From assembly GCA_051748565.1 (NCBI GenBank), contig JBNJHN010000003.1:9894-73893 (forward strand): a stretch of 64,000 nucleotides of DNA. Direction: 5' to 3'. The position numbers and the translations under genes were made by a program. The notes beneath the pieces were generated by a model that made no database searches, was not told the origin of the DNA, and worked only from the letters and a program-made list of their open reading frames with translations. Positions 52,554-61,469 of this stretch are shown piece by piece. The DNA is from SKPH01 sp051748565. Its GTDB lineage: Bacteria > Bacillota > Dethiobacteria > DTU022. Within the stretch, counting starts at the first letter, position 1; each line of letters begins with the position of its first letter.

Positions 52554-53255
52554 TCACAAATACACCATACGATTATTTCTATCCAGGAACATTTTAGTGG
52601 TCCTTGCATTCAGGATACGTTCAATGTCAGCAGCCATTTCATCGCGGGCAGTTATTACTCTTTCAAGATTGTAGTTTGTAAAACCGTCAATAGGAAAGAA
52701 GATATTTGTGCTTTTTGCAGTCACCCTGCCCCGATCGCTCTGCCGCCAGATCCACTTTCTGGTCTTAATATTGTGGCCGGAAGCATAAACCAGTTCTTCC
52801 ACATCTATCATTTCCGGATCAGTTTGACCAAAAGGAATAAAAACATCGCCTTTTCTGCTAAATCGAACCACTATATTGCCTTCATCTGTATCAAGATCAT
52901 GGGCACCCATGGGCAGGGAATATTTTAATGAATATGTGTTAACCAGGTTCACAGCGGGGTTGATGTCAGGGAGGTTGTTCCCTTTGACAATGCGGGAGGT
53001 TAGAGCTTCAACCGAACAGGGAAACTTGTTTGGATTGATATTCATTTTTTTAAATGAATCCCGATATGGTTGTAAGTCCCGATGTTCCTTTGGTTTAATC
53101 GAACGGAATTTTTTACGAGCTTCATCAATTGACTGTTCAAGTAATCCCCATATCTCATTATTGTTCCCGCTATTATCAAGGTCCCTGGCGACAACTACTC
53201 CGAAGCATACTTCCGGCAGGATCAAAAATACCTTTTCGTCAACAATAAACTGCAT
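52554..53255 (-). CDS. B3/B4 domain protein (phenylalanyl-tRNA synthetase beta-like)
   Basis: A 233-residue protein similar to the B3/4 editing domain of the phenylalanyl-tRNA synthetase beta chain, as a standalone protein. Marks are RKKFRSIKPKEHRDLQPYR, the SVEALTSRIVKGNNLPDINPAVNL block and LPMGAHDLDT. Standalone members may deacylate mischarged tRNA or act on free aminoacyl compounds; no activity can be assigned. It is a single gene on the - strand between the CooT-like and UPF0178 genes. Confidence 0.83.
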   Translation of the reverse strand: MQFIVDEKVFLILPEVCFGVVVARDLDNSGNNNEIWGLLEQSIDEARKKFRSIKPKEHRDLQPYRDSFKKMNINPNKFPCSVEALTSRIVKGNNLPDINPAVNLVNTYSLKYSLPMGAHDLDTDEGNIVVRFSRKGDVFIPFGQTDPEMIDVEELVYASGHNIKTRKWIWRQSDRGRVTAKSTNIFFPIDGFTNYNLERVITARDEMAADIERILNARTTKMFLDRNNRMVYL

Positions 53256-53377
53256 CTGTCAATCACCCCATCTTCATTTAATAATATTATAGAGGAAGTT
53301 GTCGCCGTCTGTCGAATCAATTTTCATAATTCCAAGTTAACCATGCTTCGATAATTAAGGAGGAGTTTTTAAGAAAC

Positions 53378-53812
53378 ATGAAAATTATCGTTGATGCCGA
53401 TGCCTGCCCCAAAGCGGTTCTGCAAAACTGCATTGATATGGGGCTGAAATACAATATCGAGGTGTGGACAGTAGCCAGTTTTAACCATAATATAAAATCC
53501 GATCATCATATCATGGTCGGCAGTGACTCACAGGAGGCTGATATTAAAATAACAAATCTTGCTGAAAAGGGAGACATTGTTGTTACCCAGGACTGGGGCC
53601 TTGCAGCGATGCTTGTTGGTAAACAGGCCAGGTGTATAAACCCGGACGGTAAAGAATACCGGCCTGAATATATAGGCTTTTTGTTGGAAGAGAGGGAGCT
53701 AAAAGCTAAATATCGTCGCAGTGGAGGCAGGACCAAAGGGCCTAAAAAGCGGACCGATAAAAATGATATCTATTTTTTTATCGAACTGGAGAAAATGATA
53801 AAACAGGGATAA
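53378..53812 (+). CDS. UPF0178 / YaiI-YqxD family protein
   Basis: A 144-residue protein of the DUF188 family. It begins with KIIVDADACPKAVL, the family DADACP motif, and has DIVVTQDWGLAAMLV and a basic C-terminal part GGRTKGPKKRTDKNDI. The fold is related to PIN-like nucleases, but no enzyme activity is established for the family. AAGGAGGAG precedes ATG 53378. It is a widely distributed housekeeping gene in Bacillota. Confidence 0.9.
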   Translation: MKIIVDADACPKAVLQNCIDMGLKYNIEVWTVASFNHNIKSDHHIMVGSDSQEADIKITNLAEKGDIVVTQDWGLAAMLVGKQARCINPDGKEYRPEYIGFLLEERELKAKYRRSGGRTKGPKKRTDKNDIYFFIELEKMIKQG

Positions 53813-54207
53813 TTTCTTTACCCCTGAATATTTTTGTTGCGCTTTCACAACCAACAATTTACAGCTTAAGACCAGTCAGGCAGGGATAACTATCACAAAT
53901 GCTATATAACCTCTACGGCGAGGGTTATCAAACCTGGTATTATTTTTCTCCCCAATCATTTTTACCTCCCCTCATATCAGATCAATTGTTTCCTCAGCCG
54001 ACCTATTTAGATATTAAACTGTGAATTTGGCAATATCCTTTAGGATAATGTTGTTGAATATGCCTGGTCCGGCGCTGTCATCATTATATTTATCCCTATC
54101 CCCAATGGCAGCAATAAGTATGATATTATGAAAGAAATAAATATATATGAATCTAACCTGATCATTAGTTAAGTCAATTTAAACAGTAATAAGAAGGGAG
54201 TGAGATA
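53813..54207. other. Intergenic region of 395 bases
   Basis: Between the UPF0178 gene and the DUF1295 gene. It contains one short - strand frame with a good ribosome site and a small TATCCT/AGGATA hairpin at 54034-54047. No other gene, repeat or RNA is recognised. Confidence 0.6.
53876..53959 (-). CDS. Possible small peptide, 27 residues
   Basis: ATG at 53959 reading left, stop TGA at 53876. AGGGGAGG lies five bases before the ATG, a stronger site than many genes in the window have. The peptide starts MIGEKNNTRFDNPRRRGY and then has a short hydrophobic tail IAFVIVIPA. It could be a small membrane peptide or a chance frame. No relatives are known to me. Confidence 0.3.
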   Translation of the reverse strand: MIGEKNNTRFDNPRRRGYIAFVIVIPA

Positions 54208-54978
54208 ATGTCTGAAATTTTATTTCAAGCTGCAATTGTGATCTTCATTTACTTTTTTGCGTTTTTCCTGGTAGCCCAGTATATCCGTAATAATTCTATA
54301 GTGGATATGGGCTGGGGCGCGGGGTTTGTACTTGTGGCCTTTGTTATACTTGTAAGCCAGGGTGCTTACGTGGAGAGGAACCTGTTGATTACCCTGCTGG
54401 TTACTATCTGGGGTGGCAGGTTAACTTATTATATCGTGAGGCGTAACTGGGGCAAGCCTGAAGATTTCCGCTATGCCAAGTGGCGGAAGGAATGGGGCAA
54501 ATGGCTGGAGCCCAGGGCATTTTTGCAGATTTTTATGCTGCAGGGTGTTTTGATGCTGATCATTGGTTACCCGATTATCGTAGTTAACGCTAACCCGCAG
54601 CCCGGATTAAATTTTATTGATTATCTGGGGCTATTAATCTGGATTACCGGTTTTATTTTTGAATCTGTTGGAGATAAACAACTTGCAGAGTTTAAGAAGG
54701 ATCCTGCCAACAAGGGGCACGTTATTCAAAGCGGCCTCTGGAAATATACTCGCCACCCCAATTACTTTGGAGAAGCGACCATGTGGTGGGGCATTTTCCT
54801 GTTGACTATTTCTGTGCCTCTCGGTTGGAGCGCGGTTATCAGTCCGTTGACGATAACCCTGATGTTGCTGTATGTTTCGGGAGTGCCCATGCTGGAGAAA
54901 AAATATAAAGATAATCCTGAATTCCAGGAATATGCCCGGCGTACAAACAAGTTTTTTCCCTGGTTTCCAAAAAAATAA
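54208..54978 (+). CDS. DUF1295 membrane protein (steroid 5-alpha-reductase-like)
   Basis: A 256-residue protein with about six membrane helices. The C-terminal block with GLWKYTRHPNYFGEATMWWGIF is typical of DUF1295 and of the related isoprenylcysteine methyltransferase and steroid reductase families. It may reduce or methylate a lipid-like substrate, but the reaction is not known. AAGAAGGGAG precedes ATG 54208. It is followed after 24 bases by another small membrane protein gene. Confidence 0.87.
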   Translation: MSEILFQAAIVIFIYFFAFFLVAQYIRNNSIVDMGWGAGFVLVAFVILVSQGAYVERNLLITLLVTIWGGRLTYYIVRRNWGKPEDFRYAKWRKEWGKWLEPRAFLQIFMLQGVLMLIIGYPIIVVNANPQPGLNFIDYLGLLIWITGFIFESVGDKQLAEFKKDPANKGHVIQSGLWKYTRHPNYFGEATMWWGIFLLTISVPLGWSAVISPLTITLMLLYVSGVPMLEKKYKDNPEFQEYARRTNKFFPWFPKK

Positions 54979-55002
54979 CATCCGGTTTGGAGGTTTTATA
55001 TT

Positions 55003-55404
55003 ATGCTTCAATTTATTCTGCTGTACCTGGTAGTTTTAGGGGCATTCCTTGTAATTGACATGATCTGGCTGGGTCTGGTTGCCAGGACTTTTTACCGTGA
55101 TCAACTTGGCTATATAATGAGTTTAAAAGTTAACTGGCCTGCCGCAATTATATTTTACCTGCTTTTCATTGTGGGGCTGATATTCTTTGTTGTATATCCT
55201 TCGATTGGCCGTGACAGCTGGGTTTATGCCTTTTTCAGCGGTGCTTTTTTCGGTCTTATTTGTTATGCCACTTACGATTTGACTAACCTGGCCACATTGA
55301 AAGATTGGCCTCTCAAGGTTACCCTGGTTGATCTGGCCTGGGGCTCGTTTTTATCGGCAGTTCTTTCATTAATTGGCTTCTTATATGGCAGGACATTATT
55401 TTAA
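55003..55404 (+). CDS. DUF2177 membrane protein
   Basis: A 133-residue protein with four predicted helices. It has the family segment DMIWLGLVARTFYRDQLGY and, in the third helix, GLICYATYDLTNLATLKDWP. The role is unknown. TTTGGAGG lies before ATG 55003. DUF2177 genes commonly sit beside DUF1295 genes, as here, which points to a joint membrane-lipid function. Confidence 0.87.
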   Translation: MLQFILLYLVVLGAFLVIDMIWLGLVARTFYRDQLGYIMSLKVNWPAAIIFYLLFIVGLIFFVVYPSIGRDSWVYAFFSGAFFGLICYATYDLTNLATLKDWPLKVTLVDLAWGSFLSAVLSLIGFLYGRTLF

Positions 55405-55462
55405 TCAGGTACCACTGGATGGGCGAAGACAAGTAGTATTTCTTCCCAATATCTATGGATGA

Positions 55463-56941
55463 CTATTTGCCAGTCATGTTTGTGAGCATGGGGACAGTCT
55501 GGGCGGCATCTCCCCAGAGAGTGATGACATGTGATTGTCTGTAAAGCAGGTTATCGACGCCTGAATATCCGGGTTTCTCGTCCAGATTGCAGATAATTAT
55601 ATTTTTTGCTTTTTCAGCATCCAGTATTGGCATTCCGGAAATTGGTGTTCCCTCTGCAGCATTGGCTGCAGGATTAATTACATCACAGGCTCCGACTACG
55701 ATTACCAGGTCGGCATGAGGGAACTGGGGATTGATGGCATCGATATCCATTAGTTTTTCGTAATCGATTCCTGCTTCGGCTAAAAGCACATTCATGTGTC
55801 CGGGCATTCGTCCTGCAACAGGGTGGATGGCAAACTTGACTTCTTTACCCATTCCTTCCAGGGCGTCTGTTAATTCACGGACTGCCATCTGGGCCTGGGC
55901 TACGGCCATACCATAACCGGGCACAATAATAACTCTGCCGGCATTTTGAAGTATTTCAGAGAGCTTTTCCTCCGGGACTGCTTCACCGTTATCTTCCAGG
56001 ATCTTTTCTTCCTCAGCCGTTACACTGCCTTCGGCTGCGAGCTCTTCATCGCTTTTTTCAGATGAAATATCTGTTACTGCATCGGAAGACAGGCTTTCTG
56101 CCTGAGCCGGAGAGGTTTTAACCTGTGTGCCGGGGGTAAAACCGGCCAGCACTGCTAAAAGGCTTCGGTTCATGGCCCGACACATTATCCGGGTTAGAAT
56201 GAGGCCGGCAACGCCAACAAGAGCTCCTGTTCCAGACAGGATTAGATTTCCGACAGCCAGTCCGGCTACTGCGGCAGCGATACCAGAAAAAGAATTTAAA
56301 AGGGAGATAACAATAGGCATGTCGGCTCCGCCTATACGCAGGGTCATAAAAAACCCGGCCACAAGTCCAAACAGGGCTACAAAGGGCATAACCTGCCCGA
56401 AGTAAAGACCCATAAAGCTCATATTAATGATTATCAAAAGGGCGGCTACCATAATTGTTGCCCGCAGAATGTGCCCGTGCCCTTTAAGCTGGATCGCTTT
56501 GCGAAAAGCGAGGCCTTGAAGTTTTAAGACGGCAATAATGCTGCCGCTGAATGTTAAAGAGCCTACGCTCATAGCCAGGCCGGATGTGCCCCAGAAAAGC
56601 ATTATTGCTCCTTCGCCTCCATAACCGAGAATGGCAGACCAGACAACTAATGCCGAAGCTGCTCCACCAAGTCCGTTTAACAGGGCAACTGTTTGGGGCA
56701 TATGGATCATTCTGACTGACTGGCCAAGGATTACCCCGAGGATTGCACCGATAAGCACATAGATAACAGCTGAAGAAATAGAGCCCTGACTTGTAGCGAT
56801 AAAGGTCCAGGTAATGGCCAATAACATCGCTAAAGCGCCCAGCCGATTACCCCAGAGAGCGGTTTTTGGAGACTGCATTAGTCTTATACCTGCTAAAAAT
56901 CCTATTATAATCAATGCCGCAAATGTTATTGTTATTGCCAC
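55463..56941 (-). CDS. pntB: NAD(P) transhydrogenase subunit beta
   Basis: A 492-residue proton-translocating transhydrogenase subunit. The N-terminal half has about eight or nine membrane helices; the C-terminal domain binds NADP(H) with IIVPGYGMAVAQAQ, GRMPGHMNVLLAEA and GACDVINPAAN. An unusual acidic linker rich in Ser, Glu and Ala, at about residues 275-330, joins the two parts and makes the chain some 30 residues longer than common PntB. With the two genes upstream it forms the three-subunit enzyme that moves hydride between NADH and NADP+ using the proton gradient. The start overlaps the next gene by ten bases. Confidence 0.93.
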   Translation of the reverse strand: MAITITFAALIIIGFLAGIRLMQSPKTALWGNRLGALAMLLAITWTFIATSQGSISSAVIYVLIGAILGVILGQSVRMIHMPQTVALLNGLGGAASALVVWSAILGYGGEGAIMLFWGTSGLAMSVGSLTFSGSIIAVLKLQGLAFRKAIQLKGHGHILRATIMVAALLIIINMSFMGLYFGQVMPFVALFGLVAGFFMTLRIGGADMPIVISLLNSFSGIAAAVAGLAVGNLILSGTGALVGVAGLILTRIMCRAMNRSLLAVLAGFTPGTQVKTSPAQAESLSSDAVTDISSEKSDEELAAEGSVTAEEEKILEDNGEAVPEEKLSEILQNAGRVIIVPGYGMAVAQAQMAVRELTDALEGMGKEVKFAIHPVAGRMPGHMNVLLAEAGIDYEKLMDIDAINPQFPHADLVIVVGACDVINPAANAAEGTPISGMPILDAEKAKNIIICNLDEKPGYSGVDNLLYRQSHVITLWGDAAQTVPMLTNMTGK

Positions 56942-57237
56942 GGGATTTCCTGCACCTCACTCTCGCGTTTCTTACCCTTGAACATACGCAGCATCCGCTC
57001 GGTAACCCAAAATCCGCCCGCTACGTTAATCATAGCCAGGATCAGGGCCGCAGCAGCCCAGGCGCCGGCTTCTGCAGGAGCGGTGTTATATACTGCCAGG
57101 GCACCAATTACTGTAATGCCCGAAAGAGCATTCATGCCGGACATTAGAGGGGTGTGCAGCAGGGGAGGTACCGCGGATATAACCCGGTAGCCCAGAAGCG
57201 CTGCAGCGATTAAAACAATGAGCAGTGCATAAATCAT
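56932..57237 (-). CDS. NAD(P) transhydrogenase subunit alpha part 2
   Basis: A 101-residue membrane subunit with three helices, corresponding to the C-terminal membrane part of one-chain PntA. The segment SAVPPLLHTPLMSGMNALSG is the family signature, and GGFWVTERMLRMF ends the last helix. It overlaps pntB by ten bases and follows the soluble alpha subunit by 17 bases, so the three are co-transcribed. Confidence 0.93.
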   Translation of the reverse strand: MIYALLIVLIAAALLGYRVISAVPPLLHTPLMSGMNALSGITVIGALAVYNTAPAEAGAWAAAALILAMINVAGGFWVTERMLRMFKGKKRESEVQEIPWQ

Positions 57238-57254
57238 AAGTCAGATCAGCTCCT

Positions 57255-58439
57255 CTACTCCAGACCCATGGCCATCAGGGTGCCATGATGTACAATACGG
57301 CCGCCGTGGGTAACAAGGGTCGACTGGATAATTTCATCGCTTGTATCAGTTTTGACTTTTCCTTCCTGCAAAAGATAGGACAGAAAATTGAAAGTGCTTT
57401 GAGCAAACATGTTGGTGGCATCAATTGGCAGGGTTGCGGGAATATTCATAATTCCGCTAATTGTAACTCCATCAAAATTGAATTCCTCACCGCAGCGGGT
57501 AATTGCACAGTTGCCCCCCTGGTCTACAGCGATATCAACTATTACAGATCCTTTTTTCATTTTTTTGATCATGGGCTCATCAATAATAACTGGAGCTACT
57601 TCTCCCGGGATAAGGGCACTGAGGATAACAGCATCGCTTTCTGCAACATGCGGGGCTAAAGTTTCACGTTCTCGTTCATACCATTCACCGGGCAGCCGTC
57701 GGGCGTAGCCGCCTTCACCTACCGCAAGTTCCCGGGGGATGTTGAATTCTATATTTTCAGCTCCCAGGCTGCGAGCCTGTTCATTGGCTTCGGGCCGTAT
57801 ATCAAGGGTTTTGACTTTAGCCCCCAGCCTTTTTGCGGTGGCGATAGATTGCAATCCTGCGACTCCGGTTCCAATTACCAGAAATTGAGCGGGGTGAATA
57901 ATACCAAAAGATGTCGGTATCATTGGAATGAAACGTCCCAGGTTATTGGCGGCAAAAATGACTGCTTTGTATCCGGCTACTGTACTCATGGATGTTAAAG
58001 AATCCATCTGCTGTGCTCTCGAAATCCGTGGGATGCCATCCAGGGTATATCCGGTAATCCCTCTTTCAGCAAGGATTTTTATCCCTTCGTGGTTAACAGA
58101 GTGAGCCGGGTGCAGAAAACTAATTATCACGCCATTCTCAGGAAACAGTTCGGCCTCATGTTTGCCCAATTCTTCATGGTAACGGGGTTCCTTGACCTTT
58201 AATATGATCCCGGCCTGCCTGTATATTTCACGGACATCCGAAATTATTTCCGCCCCTTTTTCCCTGAAGCTCTCATCGTCGATGTAAGCTCCTGCGCCTG
58301 CACCGGTTTCTATCATAACACGTGCACCTGCGGAAACCATCTTACCGACAGTATCAGGAATAGCTGCTACCCTTTTTTCCCCGGGCATTATCTCGCGGGG
58401 AACTCCAATAATAATTTTGTCAATCTGCACAGCAAACAC
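57255..58439 (-). CDS. NAD(P) transhydrogenase subunit alpha part 1
   Basis: A 394-residue soluble NAD(H)-binding subunit, related to alanine dehydrogenase. Markers are GVPREIMPGEKRVAAIPDTV at the start, the NAD site VIGTGVAGLQSIATAKRLGA and SVIVDIAVDQGGN. The chain has no membrane part; it is supplied by the separate small subunit. An enzyme of this kind lets an anaerobe balance NADH against NADPH. It heads the three-gene - strand operon; a short ACGGAA/TTCCGT hairpin lies in front of it. Confidence 0.93.
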   Translation of the reverse strand: MFAVQIDKIIIGVPREIMPGEKRVAAIPDTVGKMVSAGARVMIETGAGAGAYIDDESFREKGAEIISDVREIYRQAGIILKVKEPRYHEELGKHEAELFPENGVIISFLHPAHSVNHEGIKILAERGITGYTLDGIPRISRAQQMDSLTSMSTVAGYKAVIFAANNLGRFIPMIPTSFGIIHPAQFLVIGTGVAGLQSIATAKRLGAKVKTLDIRPEANEQARSLGAENIEFNIPRELAVGEGGYARRLPGEWYERERETLAPHVAESDAVILSALIPGEVAPVIIDEPMIKKMKKGSVIVDIAVDQGGNCAITRCGEEFNFDGVTISGIMNIPATLPIDATNMFAQSTFNFLSYLLQEGKVKTDTSDEIIQSTLVTHGGRIVHHGTLMAMGLE

Positions 58440-58718
58440 CCCCGGTTTTGTACGGAAAAAAAGCTTCCGTTTACTTGTCTGGAAACCCCTGATGCTTATT
58501 ATAAGACTTAATTGCGATTGTTACTATGCTTCTCCGACTGCTGTAACAATAATCAGATCTAGAATTAACATATCCTAGTATATTATATCAGAGGATCCGT
58601 TGGGTTAAAACCGTATTTAAGCCAAATACTTAAATAAATGCTTTTCTATTGAGCTTTATAGCTGGTTATAGTAAGCTTAAAATGCATTTGCCATATTTAT
58701 AAGCGGAGGTTTTAATAA

Positions 58719-59573
58719 ATGGTTCTGTTAACAGGAGCGGCAGGTAAAACCGGTCGGGCGATAATGAAAGCGCTTGCCGCCTGTAATATTGAAACACGTG
58801 CCCTCGTCCGCCGTAATAATCAGGTCTCAGAGCTGAAAAAAACCGGCGCAACTGATGTTTTTATTGGCGATATGGTGGATGCTGATACTTATCAAAGGGT
58901 AATGCGCGGAGTTAGAGCTGTCTATCACATCTGCCCGAACATGCACCCTTCCGAAATAGAAATCGGGCGGCTTGCTATTAATGCAGCTGCTGATTATGAA
59001 GTGGATCATTTTGTTTATCATTCTGTTTTGCACCCACAAACCGAGAAAATGCCTCATCACTGGCAAAAATTGCGTGTTGAGGAAATGCTGTTTGAATCCG
59101 GCCTTGATTTTACCATTTTGCAGCCAGCGCCTTACATGCAAAATATTCTGGCGAGCATGAAGATAATTTTAAAACATGGTCTTTACAGGGTTCCATATCA
59201 TCTTGAAACCCGGCTTAGCATGCTTGACCTGTGGGACCTTGGTGAAGTCGCAGCGACAATACTGACTGAACCCGAACACAGGGGCGCTGTTTACGAAATT
59301 GCCGGTACTGCCGGATTAACCCAGGCAGATGTTGTTGCCCTAATTGGTGATATTCTGGGGAAAAAAGTTGTAGTTGAAGAAATCACTATTGAAAATTGGC
59401 GTCAGGAAGCGCAGGGATTGGGTATGGGTCCATACCAGTTGGAAACACTGGCAAAAATGTTTGATTATTACGCTAACTATGGTTTATGCGGCAGCAGCAA
59501 TGTTTTGAGCTGGCTTCTCGGGCGCAAACCGACAAGTTTGAGCAGTTTCATAAAACGAGAGTTTGTCAAATAA
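58719..59573 (+). CDS. NmrA-like NAD(P)-binding protein
   Basis: A 284-residue atypical SDR. The nucleotide motif is VLLTGAAGKTGRAIMKAL at the N-terminus, then ALVRR and DMVDADTYQRVMRGV, characteristic of the NmrA/HSCARG or NAD(P)H-azoreductase-like group. Such proteins either reduce small molecules or sense the NAD(P)H ratio. ATG 58719 follows GCGGAGG. It is followed by a cupin gene after 22 bases, and the two are probably co-transcribed. Confidence 0.86.
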   Translation: MVLLTGAAGKTGRAIMKALAACNIETRALVRRNNQVSELKKTGATDVFIGDMVDADTYQRVMRGVRAVYHICPNMHPSEIEIGRLAINAAADYEVDHFVYHSVLHPQTEKMPHHWQKLRVEEMLFESGLDFTILQPAPYMQNILASMKIILKHGLYRVPYHLETRLSMLDLWDLGEVAATILTEPEHRGAVYEIAGTAGLTQADVVALIGDILGKKVVVEEITIENWRQEAQGLGMGPYQLETLAKMFDYYANYGLCGSSNVLSWLLGRKPTSLSSFIKREFVK

Positions 59574-59595
59574 CCTGGATGTGGAGGTATAGGAG

Positions 59596-59949
59596 ATGTA
59601 TGTAACCGATCTGGATAGAACCAAAGAAATTGATATTACCCCCGAAAGCCTTGAAGGGAAAGGAAAAGCTACAGTCCGCTGGCTGCTTGGTGAACCTGAG
59701 GGTGCCCCGAATTTTGAAATGCGTTACTTTTCGCTTACCGGTGATATTTCCACTGAATGGCATAATCATGATTGGGAGCACCAGGTGTTTGTGATAAAGG
59801 GAAATGGCAAAATCCGCTCAACCGAGCAGGAAGTTAACCTCGGGCCAGGCAGTGCCGTGCTGGTAGCGCCGAATGAACAGCATCATTTCATTTGCACCGG
59901 CAAAAGGTTCGATTTTATTTGTGTTGTGCCAAAAGGGACCCGCAGCTGA
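59596..59949 (+). CDS. Cupin-domain protein
   Basis: A 117-residue single-domain cupin. The two metal motifs are visible: the first as TEWHNHDWEHQVFVIKGNGK and the second as PGSAVLVAPNEQHHF. It could be a small-molecule isomerase, dioxygenase-like fold or sensor; the reaction cannot be named. GTGGAGG lies just before ATG 59596. It ends about 135 bases before the glycine riboswitch. Confidence 0.88.
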   Translation: MYVTDLDRTKEIDITPESLEGKGKATVRWLLGEPEGAPNFEMRYFSLTGDISTEWHNHDWEHQVFVIKGNGKIRSTEQEVNLGPGSAVLVAPNEQHHFICTGKRFDFICVVPKGTRS

Positions 59950-60084
59950 AAAATCAGCAGGGGAAAATAATAAATAGAATTGTGTGGGGACCAAATCGAA
60001 AGTTTCTAGAATTATTTCAATTAATTTTCCGGTTAAGAAGGATTTTTGCAGGTTTTGGCGAAGGAAAGTAAACATATATTGCGT

Positions 60085-60285
60085 ATGAACCCTGTGGGAG
60101 AGTTCCGTTCAGCGGACACCGAAGGAGCAACCTTCCGACCTGGCGGGCGGTGGGGAAACTCTCAGGTTTCAGTACCATCGGGGGATGCACCTCTGGAGAG
60201 CGCCCGTTAATACGGGGCACCGACGGGGAAAGCCTCTTAATTTATATAAGGGAGCAATCTCTCAGGTATCAGGGACAGAGTAAAA
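60085..60285 (+). ncRNA. Tandem glycine riboswitch
   Basis: Two glycine-binding aptamers follow each other ahead of gcvT. The first has GGGAGAGTTCCG, CACCGAAGGAGCAA and GGGGAAACTCTCAGG; the second has TGGAGAGCGCCCG, GGCACCGACGGGG and GGAGCAATCTCTCAGGTATCA. These are the conserved blocks of the gcvT-type aptamer, and the pair is the usual cooperative arrangement. Glycine binding should switch on the glycine cleavage operon. Confidence 0.93.
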
Positions 60286-60316
60286 AGCCGCAGGGCTTTC
60301 TCTGTCCTTTTTGTTT
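60272..60316 (+). terminator. Riboswitch expression-platform terminator
   Basis: GGACAGAG at 60273-60280 pairs with CTCTGTCC at 60300-60307, with AAAGCC/GGCTTT closing inside, followed by a T run. It overlaps the end of the second aptamer, so ligand binding can prevent its formation and let transcription continue into gcvT. Confidence 0.85.
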
Positions 60317-60365
60317 TCTTGTTTCCAGCAGTGAAATTTATAAAGAAAGGAGGATGGTAGTACTG

Positions 60366-61469
60366 ATGAGTGAAGGAAATAAAACACCATTCTACGAAAA
60401 ACACCTCGCACTGGAAGGGAAAATAGTCGACTACAGTGGTTGGCTTCTGCCGGTTCAATATCCGAAAGGATTGGTTGAAGAAGTTCACGACACCCGCCAG
60501 AGAGCAACTATTTTCGATGTTTCACACATGGGCGAAGTCAGTGTCAAAGGTAAAGATGCCGAAGTATATTTACAGAAGATCTTGGTTAATGATATTTCAA
60601 CTCTTAAAAACAATGCTATTATGTACAGCCCGGTTTGTTATCCTGACGGTGGAGTTGTCGATGATATCCTGGTCTACCGCATTGAAGAAGAAGATTTTTT
60701 CCTGGTAGTAAATGCTGCAAATACAGACAAAGACTATGCCTGGTTCAAAGAAAATATGTCTGGCGATGTCGAACTAAATAACCTTTCTTCAGATTATGCC
60801 CAGATTGCCCTGCAGGGGCCCAACAGCGAGGCAATCTTGCAGCAGCTAACTGATGCATCTTTAGCTGAAATGAAGAATTATCATTTCCTGCCGGATTTAC
60901 AAGTAGCCGGAGTAAACTGCATTGTATCCAGAACCGGCTATACCGGGGAAGATGGTTTCGAAGTTTACTGTAAAAATGATGGAGCTGATGTCCTTTGGGA
61001 TGCCATTTGGACGGCTGGTGTGAAGCATGAGCTTAACCCTGCAGGGCTTGGAGCCAGGGATGTCCTGCGTCTGGAGGCAGCGATGCCTCTCTACGGCCAT
61101 GAATTGAGCAAAGAACTTACCCCCCTGCAGGCCGGCCTGGATCGTTTTGTAGCCCTCGAAAAGAAAATTGCTTTTAACGGACAGGAAGCTTTAAAAAAGC
61201 AGCAGTCGGAAGGAATGAGCAGAAAACTTTTCGGCCTGGAAATGCTGGAGCGGGGTGTGCCTCGTGAAGGTTATCCGGTTAAAGCCGGAGATCAGGAAAT
61301 TGGCTGGGTCAGCAGTGGATCTTATTCCCCAACGCTGGACAAGTTTATCGCCATGGCTTTTTTAGATCCGGAAGTTGTTAAGCAAACCAGTGAAGTTGAT
61401 TTAATGATCCGCAATCGCTCTTACCGGGCGCGGATTACCAAAATGCCATTTTACAGGAGGAAAAAATAA
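60366..61469 (+). CDS. gcvT: Aminomethyltransferase, glycine cleavage T protein
   Basis: A 367-residue tetrahydrofolate-dependent protein, the normal GcvT length. It moves the aminomethyl group from the H protein to tetrahydrofolate, releasing ammonia. Family marks include FDVSHMGEVSVKG, SRTGYTGEDGFEVY and the late YSPTLDKFIAMAFL. ATG 60366 is chosen because AAAGGAGG lies 12 bases before it; the ATG at 60354 touches that site. It is the first gene after the riboswitch and overlaps gcvH by one base. Confidence 0.95.
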   Translation: MSEGNKTPFYEKHLALEGKIVDYSGWLLPVQYPKGLVEEVHDTRQRATIFDVSHMGEVSVKGKDAEVYLQKILVNDISTLKNNAIMYSPVCYPDGGVVDDILVYRIEEEDFFLVVNAANTDKDYAWFKENMSGDVELNNLSSDYAQIALQGPNSEAILQQLTDASLAEMKNYHFLPDLQVAGVNCIVSRTGYTGEDGFEVYCKNDGADVLWDAIWTAGVKHELNPAGLGARDVLRLEAAMPLYGHELSKELTPLQAGLDRFVALEKKIAFNGQEALKKQQSEGMSRKLFGLEMLERGVPREGYPVKAGDQEIGWVSSGSYSPTLDKFIAMAFLDPEVVKQTSEVDLMIRNRSYRARITKMPFYRRKK

